From: Azolla pinnata
Taxonomy: Eukaryota; Streptophyta; Polypodiopsida; Salviniales; Salviniaceae
Direction of reading: 5' to 3'
DNA: 24,562 bases
Assembly: GCA_037176905.1 (NCBI GenBank)
Contig: JBBBWG010004781.1
Span: 1 to 24,562 of the forward strand
Below are positions 19,336-24,562 of this stretch, one piece after another. Each line of letters starts with the position of its first letter. Within the stretch, counting starts at the first letter, position 1. The translations under genes were made by a program, and so were the position numbers. The notes under the pieces were generated by a model that worked only from the letters and a program-made list of their open reading frames with translations, was not told the origin of the DNA and made no database searches.

Positions 19336-22300
19336 ATGCAGTGTAGAAGAAGAACACAGAGACGAGAGCTCCCATCGACCACATCCTGCTCGACAGATCT
19401 CACGAGCTCCGTCGCTCCTCCGGAGGTCTCGGATCTTCAGCGATGGCTCAACCAACAGCAGCATCAGCAGCGGCACAACATCCTGGATCCCCAGACCTGC
19501 CTCGCCCTCCTCCATACCTGTGGCAGATGGAAACTCCTTTCGGAGGGAAGGTGCGTTCACGCTGTCATGCGGAACCACTCGCATTTGTCCGCTCACACCC
19601 CTCTTGCAAATCGCCTCGTCAACATGTACGGGCAGTGCCGTAGCCTCGAAGATGCCGCGGCGGCCTTCCGCGAGATCGCGAGCAAAGATGTGGTTTCCTG
19701 GACGTCCATGATCGGAATCTATGCTAGAAGTGGTCATTCCAAGGAGGCCCTCGCTTTGCTCGGGCAGATGTTGCAACAATCGGGAACCTCTGGAACTTGT
19801 GCTCCCAACGATGTCACTTTTATAACTATTCTCAATGCCTGCGGTGGCAATGCCTCCGAGTGCCACATCGTGTATTCGCTTGTTGCCATGCATAGATATG
19901 AATCGGATGTGCCGGTTGCTAATGCTGCGGTGACTGCATATGCGAGATGTGGAAGCACATCAGATGCACATTCGGTGTTTGAGCATATGAAAGATCGAAA
20001 TGTGGTTTCATGGACCACCATGATAAAGGCTTTTGCTGTGGGGGATCTGAACCGGGAAAAAAGTTACGAAACACTGAATCGTATGCACATCGAGGGTGTT
20101 ACATCGAACACCGTCACATATATTACTCTGCTCCATGCTTGCGCTGCATCACAAGCCCTCTCAGAGGGCATGCGGATCCATGTAGTTGTTGCTGAGATGG
20201 ATGGATTTTCAGATATTGTCCTTGGGGGTGCCCTCGTCGATATGTATGCAAAGTGTAGAAACATTGATTATGCATCCAAGCTATTCAATGCACTGCCTCA
20301 TCGCAATGCTGTGGTTTGGAATTCGATGATCAAACTATTTCGCATGCATGAGCACGATCATCCAAATAGAAAGGAATCCTTCCGATATTTCGCAAAGATG
20401 CACCTGGAAGGTGTAAGTCCAGATACTATCTCTTTCATCATCATTCTTGGTACATGCGCAAGTTCAGCTGATTTAGGTGATGGAAGGATTCTTCACGCTT
20501 GGTGTGTAGAGATGGGACTAGAATTCGAGGTAGAGCTGGGCTGTGGGCTTATTGATATGTATGGGAAATGCAGAAGCATAGCAGATGCACAGGTAATACA
20601 TGACAATAGGTTTCAGAAACAAAAATATAATGTTCTTTCATGGTCTTGTTTGATAGCAGCGTACATAAATGTTGACCAAATATACAAGGCAGTTGAACTC
20701 TTTTATCAAATGCAACTTGAAGGGTTCCAACCTAACAAGGTTACGTTCTCAAGTCTTTTATCCGGTTTTGGTTCAGATGATTCAGATTATAATCTCATGC
20801 TTGGTGAAGCTCATGGAAAGATCATTCATGTTTGGGCTAATGAATTCCAGATATCTTCCGATGATATCATGGGAAGTTCTCTGATCAGCATGTATGGTAA
20901 ATATGGAAACATGGAAGATGCACAGAAGGTTTTTGATAAAGTTCATGACAGAAGTATCATAACATGGAATGCATTGATTGGAGCGTACGGGCAGAATAGG
21001 CATGTTGAGAGATGTCTACAACTTTTTGGTCAGCTGGTGCTTTCACATGACCATAATTTGGCTGAAACAAGTAACGTCAGCTTCAGTTGTGTGCTTTCAG
21101 CATGTGCAGATATGCGCCTTTTAGGACATGGCAAGAAGATCCATGGCTATACAGTTGAGTGCAACATGGAAACTGATGTAATGATAGGCAGTGCGCTTAT
21201 CAATTTGTATGGGAAGCATTGTAGACTCGAGGAAGCTCAATGGATGTTTGATAATCTCCACGAGCGCACTCTGATTGCCTGGAATAACATCATAAGCGCA
21301 CATTGTCTTTGTGGAAATGCCAAGCAAGTGAAAGAGATTTTAGAGAAAATGAGGATTGAAGGTGTAAACCCAAGTGAATACACCATGGTCTCAGTTCTAG
21401 AAGCATGTTCTATGTTACAATCGCTGAAGGAAGGAGAGATTGTACATGCATCAATCATCCAAATGGGATATGAGAAATTTCCTGTTATAAGTAATGCTCT
21501 AATCAATATGTATGGAACCTGTGGAAGCTTCAGGGCAGCACAAAGCACGTTCGGCGCAATGGAGGAGCGAAATCTCGTTTCATGGAATTCTATGATTGGT
21601 ATGTATGCGAATAATGGTATGCCAATCTCTGAGATATTCCAGCTTTTCAAAAAACTGCTCCAAGAACTTGTTGATTTTGATAAGATCACGTTACTTCATG
21701 GCTTATGTGTATGTGCTAGCATATCGCTCTTATCAGAGAGTCAGATACTCTATTCATGTGCAATAGACAAAGGCATACCGATTGACTTTGAATTGAGCAA
21801 TGTTCTTATGTCCATGTATACAAACACAGGTAATGTAGAAGATGCGCGGAATGTGTTCAACCATAGTATGCCGAATCATGATGTGATCTCATGGACCACC
21901 ATGATTGTAGCTTATGCTCAGCATACACATGCCAGAGAAGCAGTTGAGCTCTTTCAACTCATGTACCAAAAACAAGGAATCAAGCCAACACAAATTAGCT
22001 TTGTGGACATTCTCTCTGCATGTAGTCATTCTGGCTTGGTGGATGAAGGCTGTGAGTTCTTCTCATCAATGATGAACGAATTTAGCATTATCCCAACAGC
22101 TACGCACTATAGTTGCTTGCTTGATCTTCTAGGAAGATCAGGACAGCTAAATAAAGCAGAGAGCATTTTGGCGACGATTCCGATACAACCAGAGAGAGTC
22201 TTATGGATAACAATGTTTAGTGCATGCAAAATCCATGAAGATTTCAAACGAGGGAATTGGATAGCAAATCATATCATGTTTCAGTTGGTAGACCATCAAG

Positions 22301-22611
22301 ATAGGGACATGACTAAATCTGGTGAGATTTCTAGCTGTATCGATGCTGATAGTTTACTTCGGGATGAAGTAGTTGATGATGGGAAAAGGAAGATGGGTAT
22401 GAGCATCGAAGCCAGGCTTATTATGGCTCCTACATTGAAGGATGTAGAGATGGATGAAGTGTTTGTTGAACTGAAAACATTGAGCACCTCTAGTACTAAT
22501 GATGCGGATGATTCCAAGGATGTTTCTCAGATCTCAGGTGAATGTAATTACTGGTTTGAAAATAATTACCACGGAGATGAGATTCAGCAGTTAGTGAGCA
22601 TGCTAAGGTAA
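19336..22611 (+). CDS. Intronless PLS-class PPR protein with degenerate E/E+ end
   Basis: 1091 aa from ATG 19336. The frame is open back to 19285, but the apparent start there is TTG, and a TTTTTTCCTCTTCAG acceptor-like sequence lies between. PPR proteins of this class bind organelle RNA in a base-specific way, usually for C-to-U editing. The Arg-rich start (MQCRRRTQRRELPS) fits an organelle targeting peptide. Eight L/S landmarks of the form NALINMYGxxG...ARxVFDxM...RNVVSWNxMI lie about 100 residues apart, between about residues 85 and 880. They are followed by a terminal repeat (ILSACSHSGLVDEG) and an E region (YSCLLDLLGRSGQLNKAE, VLWITMFSACKIHEDFKRG). The last 107 residues are acidic and diverged, with an E+-like remnant (MSIEARLIM...DEVFVELKTLS). 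There is no DYW deaminase domain, so editing would need a partner in trans. The stop codon TAA sits inside a donor-like AAGGTAACA. Confidence 0.9.
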   Translation: MQCRRRTQRRELPSTTSCSTDLTSSVAPPEVSDLQRWLNQQQHQQRHNILDPQTCLALLHTCGRWKLLSEGRCVHAVMRNHSHLSAHTPLANRLVNMYGQCRSLEDAAAAFREIASKDVVSWTSMIGIYARSGHSKEALALLGQMLQQSGTSGTCAPNDVTFITILNACGGNASECHIVYSLVAMHRYESDVPVANAAVTAYARCGSTSDAHSVFEHMKDRNVVSWTTMIKAFAVGDLNREKSYETLNRMHIEGVTSNTVTYITLLHACAASQALSEGMRIHVVVAEMDGFSDIVLGGALVDMYAKCRNIDYASKLFNALPHRNAVVWNSMIKLFRMHEHDHPNRKESFRYFAKMHLEGVSPDTISFIIILGTCASSADLGDGRILHAWCVEMGLEFEVELGCGLIDMYGKCRSIADAQVIHDNRFQKQKYNVLSWSCLIAAYINVDQIYKAVELFYQMQLEGFQPNKVTFSSLLSGFGSDDSDYNLMLGEAHGKIIHVWANEFQISSDDIMGSSLISMYGKYGNMEDAQKVFDKVHDRSIITWNALIGAYGQNRHVERCLQLFGQLVLSHDHNLAETSNVSFSCVLSACADMRLLGHGKKIHGYTVECNMETDVMIGSALINLYGKHCRLEEAQWMFDNLHERTLIAWNNIISAHCLCGNAKQVKEILEKMRIEGVNPSEYTMVSVLEACSMLQSLKEGEIVHASIIQMGYEKFPVISNALINMYGTCGSFRAAQSTFGAMEERNLVSWNSMIGMYANNGMPISEIFQLFKKLLQELVDFDKITLLHGLCVCASISLLSESQILYSCAIDKGIPIDFELSNVLMSMYTNTGNVEDARNVFNHSMPNHDVISWTTMIVAYAQHTHAREAVELFQLMYQKQGIKPTQISFVDILSACSHSGLVDEGCEFFSSMMNEFSIIPTATHYSCLLDLLGRSGQLNKAESILATIPIQPERVLWITMFSACKIHEDFKRGNWIANHIMFQLVDHQDRDMTKSGEISSCIDADSLLRDEVVDDGKRKMGMSIEARLIMAPTLKDVEMDEVFVELKTLSTSSTNDADDSKDVSQISGECNYWFENNYHGDEIQQLVSMLR

Positions 22612-23886
22612 CACAAGTGGTTTAACTTGTAACAAATGTACAGGTATCCTGGGAATTAGTTCGGCTCACCAATATCAATAATATCAAGAACCAATCCAAT
22701 TTGCAGTATGTCATGTTCATCACTTTGATCCGAAGCTCCATATCAATCAGGTCATATCGGCATCCATCAGTGCCATGTCACACCAAATCTAAAGCATGCA
22801 TGATGCAGGTGATCATTCTGAAAATGAGGACATTAGTGCTGTGCTGCATAAATAATTACAGCAGTGTATACATGTATACTTGTCGCCATGTCTTGGAACT
22901 GATGAATTAACCTACCCGAACTAGACTCCATCACTGTAATGCAAAACATTGGATGGTATTAACTAATCATAGTCAGTTATTGTGATCATAGAACACATAC
23001 CGCCATCATTATCTAAGCTCAGGCAAAGCATGGGAATATCACCGTTCTGAGGTAGTAGAAAGCTTGTTGATTGAGCCGATCCGCGATGAAACAACTTCAG
23101 ATGTTATATGATTACACAGTGATGATCGCATGGAATTGTAAGTACAATCTGATTACAGTCAATTATGTTATCATCCTTAACAGTGTTCTATTCTTAATCA
23201 GTTTCATGAATATTAGTGTGTATGGACGCCTCTCCTTCTCAAAACCGATGCTGAAGTACACTCTGCAATAATTGTAGCACCCATGGTATACCCAATTGCG
23301 GATCCAACCACAATTCAACAAGGCTGGAAAAGAATCAACTGGGATGGTTATATCTGGGCATCTCGAAATCATCAGTGGCTGTATTCAAAATGTCCAGTTT
23401 GCAATGCTGAGGCCAATCCTGTTAATTTTGGCAAAGCTGTACACATAGTTGGTTTGCGATTCTCTGATGGTAAGCATCAACCTTACCCTAAATTGTTGTC
23501 CATGATTCCCTCTTAGATCTCCAAAACCCTAAACCTTGACATGGTTGTTTTTTCATCCATCATCTTGCAGGTGATCGATCAGAAGAAAAGAAGCTGGCAA
23601 TATAATAAGAAGAGGGAGCTGTCATGAGTAAGTCTGTTGACCGGGTTCAATCGGATATCAAATCCGAGATCCTGTTTTTGGCAAACCTATACACATAGTT
23701 GGTTGCAATTCTCGGATCAATCATGGTAAGAATCAATCTTACCCTAAATTGTTGTCCATGAATATTCCCTCTTAGATCTCCAAAAACCCTAGTAAACCTT
23801 GACATGGTTGTTTTTTTTTCCATCCATCATACTGCAGGTGATCAGAAGAAAAGAAGCTGGCTCAGTAAGAAGAAGAAGGGGGCTTG
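22612..23886. other. PPR 3' flank and duplicated spacer, no supported gene
   Basis: AT-rich sequence follows the PPR stop. The frame at 23283-23516 (containing CPVCNAEANPVNFGK) could splice through GTAAGC at 23471 to TTGCAG near 23570, but no family was recognised, so it is not called. The right half consists of a tandem duplication, described separately. Confidence 0.5.
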
Positions 23887-23921
23887 TCATGAGTAAGTCT
23901 GTTGAACTGGTTCAATCGGCA
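23418..23921. repeat. Tandem duplication of about 250 bp
   Basis: Copy 1 is about 23418-23654 and copy 2 about 23670-23921. Shared landmarks in order are ACACATAGTTGGTT, TTACCCTAAATTGTTGTCCA, TTCCCTCTTAGATCTCC, CTTGACATGGTTGTTTTT, TGCAGGTGATC, AGAAGAAAAGAAGCTGGC and CATGAGTAAGTCTGTTGA, then GGTTCAATCGG. The copies differ by small indels and substitutions. Copy 2 contains the last codons of the minus-strand ORF ending at 23887; copy 1 contains a displaced duplicate of that end. Confidence 0.9.
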
Positions 23922-24562
23922 GTACAGCGACGAGCGTTGTGTCGCCTTCGTACAGCGATGCCGGGAGGATGACGAGGATTTCGGGGCGCTGCTCATACAG
24001 CTTCTCGATCATACTAGAGCCCAAAGCGGCTGCACCTGCAATCCGCAGGGTTTCCTCGCGATAGATCAGGGATCGATCGAGGGCGCGATCGAGACCAGCT
24101 TGAGATGGACATGGAGCCGGAGCTGGAGATGTGATCATTCCTCGACGATATCGCGGATCATCGGGCGTCGATTGAAGCAGCCATGGATGCAGCTGATGCA
24201 GAATCCGATCGTTGCTGTTGTTGTTGCTGTTGTTGTTGTTGCTGGCATGATCATGATCATGATTCAGTGAAATGTGGGCGGGATCAAGTGAATCGCCATA
24301 GCTGCTGCGGATGTGGGTTGTTGCTGCAGTGCCATCTCGGCGACGGTTCCTGTAGTAGTAATGTGGTGGGCTGATGGGCTTTAGCGTGCCCTTACGGGTG
24401 AGCAGGAAGCTCATGGACCTGCGATCATGGATTTCCCTGCGAATTGCGCCATGTCCGGGGACACCATCCGATTCATCGGCATCTTCTGATTCTTCTTCTT
24501 CTCCTCCTCCTCCTTCTGTAACTCCTTCTTCTTCTTCTTCTTCTTCTGATTCTTCTTCTGAT
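23887..24562 (-). CDS. Hypothetical acidic/Asn-rich protein, 3' part, runs off window
   Basis: One frame is open from the window edge (24562) to a TGA at 23887, about 224 residues, with no start needed inside the window; the Met at 24414 is internal. I do not recognise a family. In order one sees a Glu/Ser/Gly-rich segment encoded by GAA and GGA repeats, a basic stretch (REIHDRR, RKGTLKP, RNRRRDG), a His/Asp/Asn run encoded by CATGATCATGAT and AAC repeats, and then a more ordinary C-terminal part (LIYREETLRIAGAAALGSS, EILVILPASLYEGDTTLVAVLPIEP). The more regular C-terminal part and the higher GC content support coding. It could also be the last exon of a longer gene, or end earlier at an unseen splice site. 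Confidence 0.5.
   Translation of the reverse strand, partial: SEEESEEEEEEEGVTEGGGGEEEESEDADESDGVPGHGAIRREIHDRRSMSFLLTRKGTLKPISPPHYYYRNRRRDGTAATTHIRSSYGDSLDPAHISLNHDHDHASNNNNSNNNSNDRILHQLHPWLLQSTPDDPRYRRGMITSPAPAPCPSQAGLDRALDRSLIYREETLRIAGAAALGSSMIEKLYEQRPEILVILPASLYEGDTTLVAVLPIEPVQQTYS
24494..24562. repeat. (TTC)n-rich simple sequence at window edge
   Basis: CTTCTT and CTCCTC repeats, coding poly-Glu/Gly on the minus strand within the hypothetical ORF. A related triplet tract, TTGTTG/CTG at 24213-24243, codes for Asn/Ser on the minus strand. Confidence 0.85.

Noticed and set aside
23283..23575. Possible two-exon gene with CPVCN motif, spliced GTAAGC to TTGCAG
   Set aside because: One CxxC pair and one candidate intron are too little; the region is involved in a local duplication and no family was recognised.

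Overview
The window is nuclear DNA of a land plant. Its genes are multi-exon with plant-type GT-AG introns, there is one AT-AC intron, TTTAGGG-type telomere-like sequence is present, and it holds plant-specific families: an HVA22-like protein, an organelle presequence protease with a transit peptide, and a long PLS-class PPR protein. The style of the PPR protein (intronless, many MYGKC-type L/S repeats) is compatible with a seed-free plant such as a fern, lycophyte or bryophyte, but I cannot fix the species. No virus, toxin, CRISPR array or bacterial operon is visible.

Layout. 1-1372: upstream region of the first gene, with degenerate nested tandem repeats (about 540-1260). 1373-4545 (+): nuclear cap-binding protein CBP20, seven coding exons, including a 72-nt U12-type AT-AC intron. 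4546-6626: gap between convergent genes. 6627-8201 (-): HVA22/TB2/DP1-family membrane protein, five exons, one of 27 nt, beside a (GAA)n microsatellite. 8202-9851: upstream region of the HVA22-like gene. 9852-16779 (-): complete presequence protease (PreP, M16C) in 19 exons with consistent phases throughout; a 100-N assembly gap lies inside intron 17. 16780-19335: spacer between divergent genes, with a G-box, three near-palindromic TAACCNTGGTTA motifs, a large telomere-like repeat tract and a 16-bp minisatellite. 19336-22611 (+): intronless PPR protein with a degenerate E/E+ end. 22612-23886: no clear gene, but a tandem duplication of about 250 bp. 23887-24562 (-): 3' part of an unrecognised low-complexity acidic/Asn-rich ORF that runs off the window.

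The genes do not form a pathway. The one functional theme is that PreP (degrades cleaved targeting peptides in mitochondria and plastids) and the PPR protein (organelle RNA processing or editing) are both organelle proteins and are transcribed divergently from a shared repeat-rich spacer of about 2.5 kb. I found no convincing new system. The most noteworthy signals are the U12 intron, the organisation of the telomere-like spacer, and the local duplications.
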